This document shows, piece after piece, positions 1-11,418 of a stretch of DNA of 64,000 bases; the first letter of the stretch is position 1, and each line of letters opens with the position of its first letter. The stretch is from Chrysoporthe austroafricana (Eukaryota; Ascomycota; Sordariomycetes; Diaporthales; Cryphonectriaceae), in the NCBI GenBank assembly GCA_001051155.2, contig JYIP02000002.1, positions 4,817,315 to 4,881,314 of the forward strand, given 5' to 3'. A model generated the notes under the pieces. It did no database searches. It was not told where the DNA came from and saw nothing but the letters and a program-made list of their open reading frames with translations. The position numbers and the translations under genes are program-made.

Positions 1-1463
1 ATGATATAATCCTCTCCCATAGTTCCACTATGTCGGCCGAGTCGAAAGATTGAGACCTGCTCTCTATGGACTGCCGCGCAATGGATTTGACATGGTTTGC
101 GATCGCCTGAGGTCCGGGTCTGTCGGCATTAGAAATGCGCCGTCTGGCAACTTCGATCTCAACCTTAGTTCGATCTGCTGTCGACGCAACCTTGGCCTTG
201 AGGTAATCATAACGACTGAGGAGCCATATCCATATGGGATTTTCGTCCACACCCAGTTCAAGTAAGATACTGATAAGTTCCATGTGCTGATCCCGCCGCC
301 CACTTGCTTCCGACTTTGGTGCGGTATGTAGGTTGATGAGCTTCTTCCACGTATCGCGTTTGAATGCCTCGACCTGTTCGTGTACGTCGTGCCACATCCG
401 AGCGGCTAAAAGGACCTGGTAAAGTTGGTCATCGGGCAATCTGTCTTCAGAACCTGTCTGAGTCATCCTACGGGCCTCCTCTGCGAATTTCCTCGCTTTG
501 TTGTACTCTTCCACCAGTGCCTCGTGGTCTTTCCGCTTAATGCTTTCTGCGATGGCCGAGCTCGTTTCGACGTACTCCTGGTACTTCTCTAGAGTCGCGG
601 CCACCACCTTTAGATTCTCTTCCCTGTCTCTGCCACCGAGAGCTGGTCCCCAGACATCCTCCGCTTTTGCCGAGACATCGAGTAGGGGAGCCTTGATGCC
701 AGAGATACCGTACTCGCTCTCTTTGACTAGCGCATTTTTCTTCCTTGGGTCCGGAGCAATAGGGTTCGTCAAGCCCGGCCCAGTGCTATTCCGGAAGCTA
801 TTTCTACTCGCGTGCCTACTATGTGGGCGAGCTCGATTAGCAGCGGGGGTCGGATCGGCGCCGCGGTACTTCATCTCCTTATAGACGTTGTCGATGGTCG
901 CCTTTGCGCGGACGAAGCGTTCAAAATTGGACTCGACGAGGACCTTGAGGGAGGCGCTCTTCTGGTCGATGGATTGCGAGAGGACGTCAAGGCCGTTCAG
1001 CAGAGACTGGGTGTCTGCTGTCGCGTGCATCTGAGAGAGGAACAGGGCGGGAGAGAAGGTAGTGGAGGACATGAGAAAGCGTTGTCCTGCAGCTAGGGAG
1101 TCAGCGGCTTGCCACCGCGTGATGGGGTCGGGAACGCGTACGTAGCCTTGGATCCTCCTGCACAGGAACACCAAGCTGTCTTAATGTCCTCACGACACTA
1201 TCCGTGGTGCCCAGGGGATCTGGCTCGTCCTTCTGGACGATGTTGCCAACGCCATTGGCCGACTTCTGATGTCCTGGAAGCTGGCTATTCCTGTTGCTGA
1301 CGGCTTTCTCCAGGGCTTGGTACCTCGACTTGCGCCGATTGGCCTTCTTCGTCGCATCCTCGTCTTCGGAGACATCACTGTGGTCCTTCTCGGTAGGCCA
1401 CTCGACGGGGTAGGGAGTTGACAGCTGGTAGAAGTCCAGCACGGTCCGTTCGAGATCAGCCAT
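1..1463 (-). CDS. SEC5: Exocyst complex subunit Sec5, N-terminal part, cut by the window edge
   Basis: Sec5 is a subunit of the exocyst, which tethers secretory vesicles to the plasma membrane at sites of polarised growth. The start is the ATG at 1463, followed by MADLERTVLDFYQL and a conserved block reading EDPRLRQRFLMSSTTFSP after splicing. The stretch SIDQKSASLKVLVESNFERF and the following VRAKATIDNVYKEMK are hallmarks of fungal Sec5. An intron lies at 1087-1141 (donor GTACGC, branch CTGAC, acceptor CTGCAG). A second acceptor, CCCTAG, sits six bases upstream and would also keep frame. The second exon is open from 1086 to base 1, where the protein is cut at about residue 470, so the C-terminal half is missing only because the window ends. 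Family recognition is from remembered Sec5 sequences and is strong. Confidence 0.93.
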
Positions 1464-3660
1464 TCTGGTGACTCAGGCAACTCAGCGCCAGAATCAGCAG
1501 CAAGGAGCGACGATGTGTCGAGACGAAAGGGTGTCGCGGTTGAAGGTTCGAAGATGATGTTTCACATGTTGGAGTTCGAGCAGCGTCGATGCGAAGCCGC
1601 TGGAGACCCAAGTGCTGGGCATCAAGGTACCAGGTACCAGTAGCGACAGGGGCTGTCGTGCACGGACCACTACTCTCCAGGTCTACAGCTCTATCAACCT
1701 TGGCCTGATATCCTGCTATCGACCGTCTGTTCACCTGTGCGATGTAGTACCACTACTTCACGGCTTATTGCACTTCATACGCAGCCAATATCATAAAATA
1801 TGCGAGGCTTGCAAGCATCCAGCCAGTCAGGTTGTAAGACATATCAATGTGGAAGTCAAGTATAGCCACCTCATTGACACTGCGCGCAATGTCCTTGAAT
1901 GCCCCATACTTGGTAGTAGATAACTGGAAAACCTGTAGGTCAATCGCGTTGTCAGGCCTGCTGAAGGTTCGCATGTTCGTCTCCTGCGGCTTGCACTGCT
2001 GGCTCTCGAGCTCTCGACCATGTCTTGCTTGTCACAACGCAATGCCATCCTTCTCGTAAATTCCGGTCAGACCTACTTGCAACCGTACCGTCAACATGTA
2101 TTCAGAACGTATCCCGGTTGCCAGCTCGATATTATGTCGCTGGATTAACGGAACTCGACGATCTTCCCCTTCCGCATAATCATGAATGGCCATGCATTTT
2201 CCAGCCTTAGGTAGGGAGGCATGAGTATGCGATATTGGTGGAAGTATACAAAACGCGAATTTGAGCAGATATAAATTCTCGTCAAGGCCTCGGGTTCATA
2301 CACAGTATTAAGATGACCCAGTTAGTCCAGTGGCGTTGCCGAGACCGCAAGAAATCGTCGTAAACTTTTCAGCGTTCTCAAAACACTCGAATCGCTTGAG
2401 ATGAGAAGAAACGACACTAAAAGATTGCGTATTTGATACCGGCCAATGCCTAAGCCACCGAAATATAAGCCAATTCACAGTTGTTCTCCTTCCCGGCTTA
2501 CTACCAATATTGGCAGTCTACTATTAATGAAACTCTGTTCAAGTAAAAATTTTAATTCCAATAATCCCATGAGAATGTCAGCCTCTCTCTACATGAAGAG
2601 AGAAGGGGAAAGGGTGGAAGCACAAAATATGACTTGGATCTGAAAAAGAAAGAAAGCGAGCGTCTATCAAACACGCAACTTCCGGGATTGGCCTTGACAT
2701 TATCATTCACGACTTACATTACACGATCCAAAAGTTTTCTCCAACCACCAGATCCGGGGCAGTAGGCTCGAACAGCCTAAGCGTGCGTTTAGACAGACGA
2801 GGGAGCCAGACCTAGCCAAATAAACGATGCGTACGGTCTATTCAGACGTCGTCAAGAAGGGGAGGGCAATTAAAATATAGATCAGAAGGGTAGTACCGTC
2901 GGAACCGTCGTCGAGGTAAGGCCCGGGTCGAACTGGCTGACAAGGCTATCGACGAAACAGCTATATCTCTTTGCCTAAAAACTGATTTAAACTGCAAACT
3001 GCTTTCTGTTTTCTGCCCCTTCAGCTCCGCGCGATACAAAATAGCAACTCTCGCGGCTTTCGTCACTCTCGGCTCGTCGACTCTTCCTGCTAGAGTCAGA
3101 GGCCTTTAGCACCCAGTATTGCCCTCGTAGCATCGCGTCGCTCCTCACAACCACTTGCAAACGGCACTTAGCGTTACTGTGCAAATTTCACCCAATGACT
3201 CATGCAGGGAGTAGCCGAAAAGTAGCTTGCAAATTAGCTAGAAGCTCTTATAGCTGCTAGCATGTAGCGCTCCTGTCAGGACCCCCCATCTAAATAGCCA
3301 GCGCTCCGCCATCACGATTCTCGCACAGAACACACGGCTGTGCCCACAGATCCTTCCCGATCAGGCTTGACGCTGCACCAGGCTCTTTTACTCCCACCGG
3401 CCAACAGCGGGCAGGGGGAGGCCACCTGCCTTCCAAGCCGTGCTCTCACACTACCTACCCTAGCCCTGACATTTTGTCTATATATTTCACTCTTTCCACT
3501 GCTCACCTCACTCACTGCTCGAGAGATATACTGTCTATCTATACCTACAACCCTCGCAGCACCAAAGAGCAGACGACTACACATTTACACCGCGCACGAT
3601 CAACATCCAACATTATCACCGCTGGTCAACCACATCGCACCTCGAGCACTTTCCCAACCA
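1464..3660. other. Intergenic region between SEC5 and the zinc-finger gene
   Basis: No gene is recognised in this 2.2 kb. It should contain the SEC5 promoter and, near the right end, the leader of the gene starting at 3661. The last 350 bases are pyrimidine-rich, with a TATATATTT at 3479-3487, as expected for a fungal leader. Frames inside are short and unlike any family I know. Confidence 0.6.
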
Positions 3661-4304
3661 TGCCCGAGAAAGACAAATCAGCCCCCAGAGAATGGGACTG
3701 GGATTGCTGCCAATGCAGCATGCACAACAGTGACCTGCTCGCAGAAAATGGGCACTGTGAAAACTGCGGACATGAGGCCATAGACTGCACCTCCTGCCTC
3801 GAGTCGATACAGAGAGATTCAAATCGACCGCAAACCCACGTGGCAAGAGTCCGCACCGTCGTGCAGGTCACGTCGGTCCCGGCCTGGGGCCGAGGCTGGT
3901 TCTGGGCAGGCCAAGGGGACGAGACGACCGGGTCGATATCGACAACTATAACAAAATCCGAGACTGGAAAAGCTCGCCTTTGCCCATCATCCGCATCAGC
4001 AGCAGCAGCGGTAGAAGCATCTATAGATGCTCCGTACGACATTGAATCTGGTCGTTCAGATGAACAGGAGAGTTGGGAAGATTCCTCTGACTTCGATTTC
4101 AATGCAAACGCAGAAGAGGAGGACGATGGGGAGGGTGGTGAAGACGCAGAGGTGGCAGCCGCTCGACTCCTGGCCCACTTTCTTCATACCAACCCTCACC
4201 CTTTGAAGTGGGCACTGGTGACTGTTCCGATCGGAGTCGTCGCAGGGTTCACTGGGTTGCTGGTGTTTGCTGTCTGTCGCGGAGCTATAATGAATCGGAA
4301 ATGA
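3661..4304 (+). CDS. Small zinc-finger protein with a C-terminal membrane anchor
   Basis: The frame is open further upstream, but the ATG at 3661 has a good context (CCAACCATGC) and begins MPEKDKSAPREWDWDC, giving 214 residues. Residues 14-36 fit a RanBP2/NZF-type zinc finger: Trp14, Cys16, Cys19, Asn23, Cys33 and Cys36 (W-x-C-x2-C-x3-N-x9-C-x2-C, with the second cysteine pair slightly far). Two further cysteines (43, 46) follow. The middle is acidic and Ser/Glu/Asp-rich. Residues about 184-206 (WALVTVPIGVVAGFTGLLVF) form one hydrophobic segment followed by a short basic tail, which suggests a tail-anchored protein with the zinc finger facing the cytosol. No family beyond the finger pattern is recognised. 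It lies alone in an accessory-looking region. NZF fingers often bind ubiquitin or RNA; which applies here is unknown. Confidence 0.7.
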
Positions 4305-6157
4305 ATTCTAGTGATGGACATATGGGCGTTTAGAGTCGTATAGTGAGATCCTGCGAGGAATGCATGACACCCTACTGGGAAAGGCTGAGATTATCACTCC
4401 TCACCACACACACAAGAGGACGCACATATTGGCACCTATAGCAGGGCGAAGACCCCACGCAGATGGAGTACGGAACGGATATTTCCTTAACCGCAATAAG
4501 CCCATTTACCAGGTCTTTTGTGTATGGAAGATGGTATTCACTGGCGACCTGGAACTGATATGTCATCCAACCTTACCTAACCAAGTGACACTGACCAACC
4601 CAAATCCACACTCATCTATACAAAATAACGAAACCACAGCCCAGTTGGTTACCCTACCCGAGGCGAACCCATACAACCATGCTGCACCACACACTAGCCA
4701 CTGTCTCTCCGCCTCGTCACCGCGTCCGATACCCCCATACAGGTGAAATGACAGCCCATTTGCTGTCTCTTTGCCCCGTCGCTGTCCTTCTGCTGCTGAT
4801 TGTTTTGGATGTCCATGATAATGGATCACGTTTCCCTGGCTGTGGTTGAGTTCGGGCGTTCTTGTTGCCCCCCGGAGGATGTGCCATACAACGTCATTAA
4901 CTCCGATTCCGCGCGAGGGTAGCACAGCTTTTTGCGGGCTGCGCTTGGTCATTGTGCCACGACGAAGGTCGCCATAAGATGACATCAACTATGGTAGTGT
5001 TGATCTCAGTGTGTAGTTGATCTGCTGCCGCAGTTGATAGGCCCAGAAACCCCACACACAAGTGAAACGACAGTCCACTTGCGGCCCTCACGGCACCCTT
5101 AGACCACCAGCGGCCACGACGACGCCGCGAAACGGCCACATCAAATTCAAAGACCGGGCCAAAAAGCTGGCGAATTCTTTGAAGTCTTCCGCAACAATCA
5201 GCACAACGGCACACAGGCTGGCCCGCGCCACAGCCAAGGAGAGAGGAGAACGCGCCTGAAATACACTGCAGCCTTGGTTGTAGACGAGGGTTCTTGCTCT
5301 GGGTCGCAGATATAGGTGCTAGTTCTTGGTTGCGAGAATAATGTGTAAATTGTAGTGTTGGTGTTGACTGTTGACTGTTGACCGATGCAGTTCGAGAGTA
5401 TCTGCGGAGCTGGCGCGACGAGCGTAGATTGCTTGTCGTTCAAGTGTGGACGATGTGCTCGTGCTGATGTGCTTGTACTTCCTCAACTTGTCAGTCCATA
5501 CGAGAGAAAGGCTGTCAACATGGTTTGTTGCTCACCGAAGTCCTGGACCCTCATCGCCTCGACGTGACTCCAAGTGGTTGACGCCGGCAAAAGAAACCGT
5601 CAGAAGTCCTATGATTGTAATGAGCACTGCAGTATCCGAAGATAAACCGAAGTACACAAAGGGTTTATGCTAACAAGAGAATTGTCAAGGATAGACCTTG
5701 AATACAGAAACGTAATCTGAAGACTGACTGAGAAATGCGTGTCACCAATAGGCTCTGCCCAGCTTAAGCGGGGAAGTTTTGTAGCTAGTCAACGCACCTG
5801 CTTCTTCGTGCGATCACAGCAGGTTTCTAATGAACAACGTTCCAACTCCTTACGCCAGCCTTTTAGACATGCATTGTTAGTCTGGCACCCGTTTACTCTG
5901 TGGACATAGATAATTTCTAATACTAGCGCCATCAAGCCACGCACGACGTATAACCTTTTAGGAAAAAATGTTATTTATCATGATACGTGTCGTAGTCTAA
6001 TAATTAATGTACAGCCCATAGTACTATGCATTCTTAGGGCTCATTCAACATTTTCAGTAAAAGACTATCTGTAAGACCAGTAGGAGTGAACACTAGCTAG
6101 TCAACTTCTTAGCTTGAGTTCCTATGGCTCCAATTCTTTCCAATTAGAGCCCTTCGC
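4305..6157. other. Intergenic region with one diverged short direct repeat
   Basis: No credible gene. The stretch 5850-6150 is AT-rich. Two 26-base segments at 4740-4765 and 5059-5084 match at 21 positions, and four of the five differences are C/T or G/A transitions. Reverse-strand frames across both segments are short and lack recognisable domains. Confidence 0.5.
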
Positions 6158-6573
6158 TCAATCGCACACGATTTTAAACGCTCCAAAGCCGATAGTATCG
6201 TAGCATTCGTTTGTAGGAACGAAGATGGCCTCCGACACACATGTAGTGTCTTGGTAGATGTAGACTGACAACATAATCAGTACTCTAGTCGATATCTCCC
6301 GGGGGGGTCTGAAATGGAAAACCCACAAGTGCATGCTTGGGTGGATACATCTTGCACGATCAGCGATTGGACCTCGAGGATGTCATCCTTCTCGATGCAG
6401 GTATTCGCGGCTGACTGATTATAGGTGAAGTAGCCGTTGTAGTCGTCGTCACATCCTGGCAAGCCGTAGGTCGTAAAGTCAACCAAGCCAGAATCAGATC
6501 GACGTGGAAGGAAGGCGGCGGTGGTAGCGGTGGCTACAGCGGCAACGGATAGAAAAGCGGTAGTGAAATGCAT
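6158..6573 (-). CDS. Small secreted six-cysteine protein (effector-like)
   Basis: Two exons: 6573-6327 and 6264-6158. The 62-base intron (6265-6326) starts GTGGGT, has a CTGAT branch site and ends TTGTCAG. Reading through it instead hits a stop soon after and loses two cysteines. The spliced product has 117 residues. Residues 1-19 (MHFTTAFLSVAAVATATTA) are a clear signal peptide, followed by FLPRR, a possible dibasic processing site at residues 24-25. Six cysteines fall at 41, 59, 81, 91, 103 and 116, enough for three disulfides. A TATAAATA box lies about 140 bases upstream on the same strand. No family is recognised. Size, secretion signal and cysteine content are those of a fungal candidate effector or secreted antimicrobial, but function is inference. 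The next gene on the same strand is also a cysteine-rich secreted protein. Confidence 0.72.
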
Positions 6574-7298
6574 TTCTTAATTCGAACAATTGTAAAGATA
6601 TCTTGATTTACCTAAGTAGTCGTCGGTGTTTGATCTATTCTATGGATCATGAGAAAAAATATGAAAGGTGCTGAGTATCAATATTGATAGATTGGTACCT
6701 GGGGCGGAGATCTATTTATAATTACATAACTACGTGGTATGCCACGTGTAATGCTTTCTGGTATGTGCTCGCTAGCGATTCCAAATCCGACCCTAAATGA
6801 GGCGTTGTAAGCCTGACACTCAATACGAAGAAAACTTGATCATGGCATAAGCAAAAATTTCTCGGAAAGTCGAACATCTGGTGATTCAGTCAGCAAGCCA
6901 TTACTTGTTTTGGATACGAAAAAGAACGCGAAGGATTGGTATGTCAGCACAACGGTTTGGACGCCACCGCCTCATTCTGTGGCGAGCAACCCGACATCCG
7001 TAGATGCCGCACTATTGGCCTGTTTAAGACCAAAGGTTTCGGCAAATGCTGCTCGAACTCAGCATCGGCATAAATTCTGCGGTACGTATCTACTGGAAAC
7101 AGTCCGAGGCGTAGGCTTTGCGCATAAAGCAGTCGGAAATTTGCCAAAATAATGTAGCGCAACTCATTTGTTCAACAACCAATAAATCTCATACATGAAG
7201 CTGACGTGAATGCTCATATATCCTTCAACGTCTCATCATTCTCAACAAACCATATGCCCTCCTGATGACGGCTTCCGCACTCCTCAGGCTGTCCGCAC
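6574..7298. other. Spacer between the two secreted-protein genes
   Basis: About 0.7 kb containing the promoter of the 6158-6573 gene and the 3' flank of the 7299-8199 gene. It is AT-rich near 6590-6740. No gene was recognised. Confidence 0.5.
6713..6720 (-). promoter_or_regulatory. TATA box of the small secreted protein gene
   Basis: On the minus strand the sequence reads TATAAATA, about 140 bases upstream of the ATG at 6573. A strong TATA element is typical of highly regulated fungal genes. The transcription start is not visible. Confidence 0.45.
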
Positions 7299-8199
7299 CT
7301 ACGCGGCCTCGGCGACACATTCTAGGCACCCACATCCCGGACCCACGAGCACTTCCTCCACACATCCCTCAAGGAGCGTCGTTCTTGGCAGCGGGGACGC
7401 CGAATGAGTTGACCCCGCGGAGCAAGACGTAATGATCGGGCAAGAGCATGGCTCAGAGTAGGTGGAGGTTGTGGTAATCGTAGTTGTCGGCGAACATACT
7501 TTGTGACCAGGAAGTGACGTAGGAGTCTGCTGTGGGATGCGCTTCTCCGCGACGGCGGTCACACAGGACTGGTCACACCCACATTCCTCATCAAGCACGA
7601 CTGCCTCACAACCACTAACCACGGTCCCGGAAGGCTTAATAGATGTCGAGGACAGTGTCCAGCCAGTGGGACACGCGGTGATCAGGGGGCAAGCGCAAAG
7701 AGGCTCGATAGGCGGGATAGAGATTGTAGTCGTGGTGGTCGGCGAAGAGCAAGGAGCGGTGGAAACACCCGCTAGGCGTTTGTCTGCCACTGGGGCCGCT
7801 GTGCAAAATGGGCACACTTGGCCGCAGTTGGGGGGTCCCACAAGAACTTCGAGGGCGCAGCCCTCAAGAAGCGTTGTGGTCGGCAGTGGCGACGTGGTGG
7901 AGATGCTTCCAGATGAGCAGGGAGTTTCGAGACCACAGACACAGGTGATAGGCGTAGAAAGCGTTGAAGTGGTGGTAAAGGTGGTGGTTGGTGAGCACTT
8001 CACGTCGCCTGGCAAGCTGGTTACCTCGGGAGCAGCGAAGACACTAGGAGACGAGAAGTCAGCACGTCATGGCAATCTTTTCAGCACAGAAGAGAGGTAG
8101 ACCATCTTATCAACTTGATAATGCTACAAAAGTGCGGCGGAGGTCTTACGCTGAGAAGGCTGTCATTAGCACAAAGAGTGTGCCAATATACGAGTACAT
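7299..8199 (-). CDS. Secreted protein of three eight-cysteine modules separated by Lys-Arg sites
   Basis: Exon 1 is 8199-8150 and exon 2 is 8043-7299. The 106-base intron starts GTAAGA, has a CTGAC branch site and ends CTCCTAG. The 264-residue product starts MYSYIGTLFVLMTAFSAVFA, a signal peptide. Three tandem modules follow, each with eight cysteines: 33, 51, 53, 59, 79, 90, 94, 97; then 115, 133, 135, 141, 162, 171, 173, 177; then 200, 216, 218, 224, 244, 254, 256, 259. The invariant core is C-x-C-x5-C followed by about 19 residues and a cysteine. Each module opens with a Thr-rich run, and modules 1 and 3 share TTLLEGC and EVLVGP. Between modules stand PVADKR (to 106) and AVAEKR (to 185), ideal Kex2 sites, so the protein may be cut into three peptides. 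This resembles Kex2-processed repeat proteins of fungi. The family of the module itself was not recognised. The high Thr content suggests O-glycosylation. Confidence 0.82.
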
Positions 8200-9980
8200 A
8201 TTGGGCGAGCAAATGGATAAATGGCTTTTGGAAATGCCTCCTGAATATTGGTTGAAAAGTGTTGGTTGGGTTTCACAGCATCAAGCCTTGACTTCCGTGG
8301 CCTTTTATAATTGATCATTGTCTTTGCAAATTTAGGAGGTCAATAGGAGTTACTGAGGCTGGATGACACCGTTGTGCAAGGTCTCGGGTAACTCGGGGAC
8401 CTGTTTCGAAAGGCTTGCCGCAACATCATCCCTTACACCATCTGGATTCGTCCATGTGTCGTTCTGTGGCTGATTATCTGTCTAGCTTATGTGTACCTAG
8501 TTAGGAAAGAATGCCGTAGTCCGGCCGCGCTCACACTCTTCATTTCAACTCGTGATGTTCAGCACAGTAAGCGCTTCTAGTGACCGGTAGACTCGTGAAT
8601 TGAACTAGGGCCGCTCTTCCGCAGCACAACTTCGAAGCCACACCCTCCCCCCCGGCCAGATACAAGTATCTAGTGAAATCCACACGTAGATATTGACACG
8701 GTCGTGACTTCTTCTACTACGAGAACGAGTTCTGGTCTCGGATAAACACAAGCGTTGAATGGACCCAGATGTAATGCCGCGGGTTAAGAATATGTCAGTG
8801 GCAAGAGTGACACCTTTTTGACACCTTCGAAGGTCCTGGATCGCTACTGCAGTAGGGCTGAGGCTCTTCGGTCTCACCTTCTCGGACTTACAGGTTACTA
8901 CGTACAAAGTCCAGCCCTCGCGCTAGAAGTAGTATAGATGCGGACGCGAATCCCAATAACGTTCTCTCTAGCGAAAACTGGGCAACCATACAAAGACCTT
9001 GACTCAAGGATGTGTCCACCCCAGCTTTGAGATGTGCTCCTAGGCGAATGATATGCTTTCGGATGTCGGACCACGTGCGTTCCCCATACATAGGGCTGCT
9101 TACGCAGTCAGCACGCGGAAGGAGTGTAAGACTTTCCGGGAACCTAGACAAGAAGCTCGGATGATTGGATATATTCACGAACAAAACTCTCACGCTAAGG
9201 CCTACGGATGGAGGATTCGCCGTCCGAACATCTCTAGAACGGACTGACGCGCTGACGAACACCCAAGGCCGGCTTCCAAAACACTCCTCCTAATGAGATC
9301 GGCCGATCTTCCTCGACCTAGTCGAAGGCCGTAAACCAAAGTAGGTTTACCTAAAATTGACGCTGACTAGGGATGACAAAGGTCATCCCACCAAATTGCC
9401 TGTGATATTCAACGCGACCTAGCGATTGTTGGGAATCTGATAGTTTCCCGAATCAATCACGGATGACTGTGCTTCATAACGTGACTCCGCCGAAGAGTTA
9501 AGCAATGGAAACGATCAATATCAGATTTCGAGAAGTCAGTCCAAGAGTAGTTGAACCGAGCACTTAGGTCCACGAAATCGCCCCTTTTGGTCAAAATACA
9601 ACGCTCACGAGCAAGTGGGCTGCGGTGCCGTCACATTTACAATGCCTATGGCCAGGGTAGAAACGTCACTTCGCTACTCGAGGACAGCGGCAAGTTCGGA
9701 AGAGATTTGCGCTTTTTGATACGCCCATATGCGTTTACATGGTGAGCACTTGTTCGGAAACGGTAAATCGAACAGGTCCTGTGGTCGCCATGGGTGTCGC
9801 AGGGGAGACAAACCCGGTCTAGAGGAGCCCTACCGTGCTGTCTTGTCATTTGCGGTCTCGCATTGCTAACCATCCGCGTCCTAGCTAACGACAAACTCTC
9901 CCGGGCGTGAGTCAGCTCGGGCACCTAACTGCTGGTGATTACAAACATAGACATATAGGAATGCATCTCGACGCCCTAGT
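8200..9980. other. Gene-free region
   Basis: About 1.8 kb with only short frames (up to about 120 residues) that have no recognisable domain, signal peptide or splice structure. Apart from the promoter at its left end I see nothing. Confidence 0.5.
8302..8309 (-). promoter_or_regulatory. TATA box of the three-module secreted protein gene
   Basis: The minus strand reads TATAAAAG about 100 bases upstream of the ATG at 8199, a near-consensus TATA box. Its position supports the first exon and start codon chosen for that gene. Confidence 0.5.
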
Positions 9981-10098
9981 ACATACGACCATAGGTAGTG
10001 GAAAACTTGGGATCCCGTCTGCTCTCCCCTAAATAAGCCACTAACCGCCGGATTAGTAGTTAAGTGGGTGACCATTAACCTTCAATCTAAGCATTACT
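9981..10098 (+). pseudogene. 5S rRNA copy with degenerate 3' end
   Basis: The sequence begins ACATACGACCATAGG, the canonical start of fungal 5S rRNA, and continues with GATCCCGTCTGCTCTCCC, AAGCCACTAACCGCCGGATT and TTAGTAGTTAAGTGGGTGACC, which correspond to loop and internal-promoter segments (A box and C box). The inner helix AGTGG/CCACT is preserved. The 3' part does not return to the GTCGTATG needed to pair with the 5' end, and several positions show G-to-A or C-to-T changes against the usual fungal sequence, for example TTAAGTGGG for TTGGGTGGG. Dispersed single 5S copies and 5S pseudogenes are known from filamentous ascomycetes. I judge this a decayed copy; the right boundary is estimated from the normal length of about 118 bases. 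Confidence 0.78.
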
Positions 10099-11418
10099 TT
10101 CCATTCAGCAAAGAATGATGCTGCAGCCCTTTTAAATAACTTGGCTGTTGACGGGAACGCGGCCGAATCCGCCGGATACGCGCCGAGACGGGTATGTGCA
10201 GTGATGGAGCTTGGCAAGTCTACTCTCGCATGTAAGGTGAGCTGCCAGCAAGGAGCATTTGGGTTCTCACTGGTTCGTTGATCATATCCTACATTACCAA
10301 AGTCAATTTTACAAGTGCTATAGCAAGATATCGTGTCCGTACTTAGGTGCTGAACTACACAGGTCGGGTTTATCTCGGACTCTTCCGGTTACCTCGATAC
10401 GCGTTTTCCCCGTCGCTAGCGGTGGTTATCTTTGTCTCATGTAAATATCCTTAGAAATGTAGCGCAAGAGGACAGTTACCGAAAGAGCGAAAATTCGGCG
10501 CCCCTGATGGCTGCTGTCTGTGGTCTAAAGCCCGGATGTGCGATCAGGGGAAATCCGTGACCGTGTCCTTGGCTTGGACAGAGCTTGACATGCAGTCGTC
10601 TTCTAGAAGCTCCAGGCACCCCTGAAAGATGCGCGACGTGCAGGCGGCATCAAGGGGACGAGCCGCCAACGGTCGGGGCTTAGCTTGGACGACATTGGAG
10701 AACTCGGCAGCATTTGCCAGGCCGCATAAGTATTTCCTCACAAACGACGTTGGGCACCCATGGCCATACTTTACCCATCTTGCCGTGTCATCCGTACAGT
10801 CCTCCCGTGTATTCATCGCGTACCGATCGAGACAATGTGTGAGAGAGCCAACGACCAACTGGTAGCGCTGGTGGCTTTCCGTTGCCTTATCCGTCGTCGC
10901 CTGGTCCATGTCGCCACCGCCTCATCGGGCCCGAGACGGCGAACTCGCGGGAAACTGCTATGTGGCACGCCCAAGTCCCAACGTCCCTGGACCCTGAATC
11001 GGTTGTCTGGGCCATCCCGAAGGTGCCGATAAACTAGCTGCTGCTGCGAACCAGTTTCCAGTAAGATGAGACATTTGGTAATACCATTGCTTGATCATCA
11101 ATCTCAGGTGCATTTTGTGGGGGCAAGGCAAGCCCCATTGATTGACAATCCCACTCGGCATCAAAATCACGCATTTACTACTTTGCATGTACCATAGTAC
11201 ACAGGTTCGGCCTTCGGTCACTGTGTCCGATTATCCGTTCCGCTATGAATCAGACGTCGCTGTCCGGTCGGATATTTAATCTGTTACTGACCTCAGGCCC
11301 TCCTTCGTTGAAATCTTCCACACTGCTTACTGTGGTATCTGCATAATCATTTTCCGTGCTTCGAACTCGATCCTGCCAACCAAACAGGTCTTGAAAATCC
11401 TCACTCGCATGCTTCAAT
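10099..11418. other. Gene-free region to the right of the 5S copy
   Basis: No gene supported. One ATG-started minus-strand frame (10909-10544, 121 residues) has ordinary composition but no domain, signal or neighbouring exon, so it is not called. Confidence 0.45.

Noticed and set aside
7537..8100. 187-codon plus-strand frame
   Set aside because: Antisense to the three-module secreted protein; Val/Gly-rich because it reads Thr codons backwards.
10544..10909. 121-codon minus-strand frame with ATG start and eight cysteines
   Set aside because: Composition looks protein-like, but there is no signal peptide, intron signal, TATA box or recognisable domain; left uncalled.
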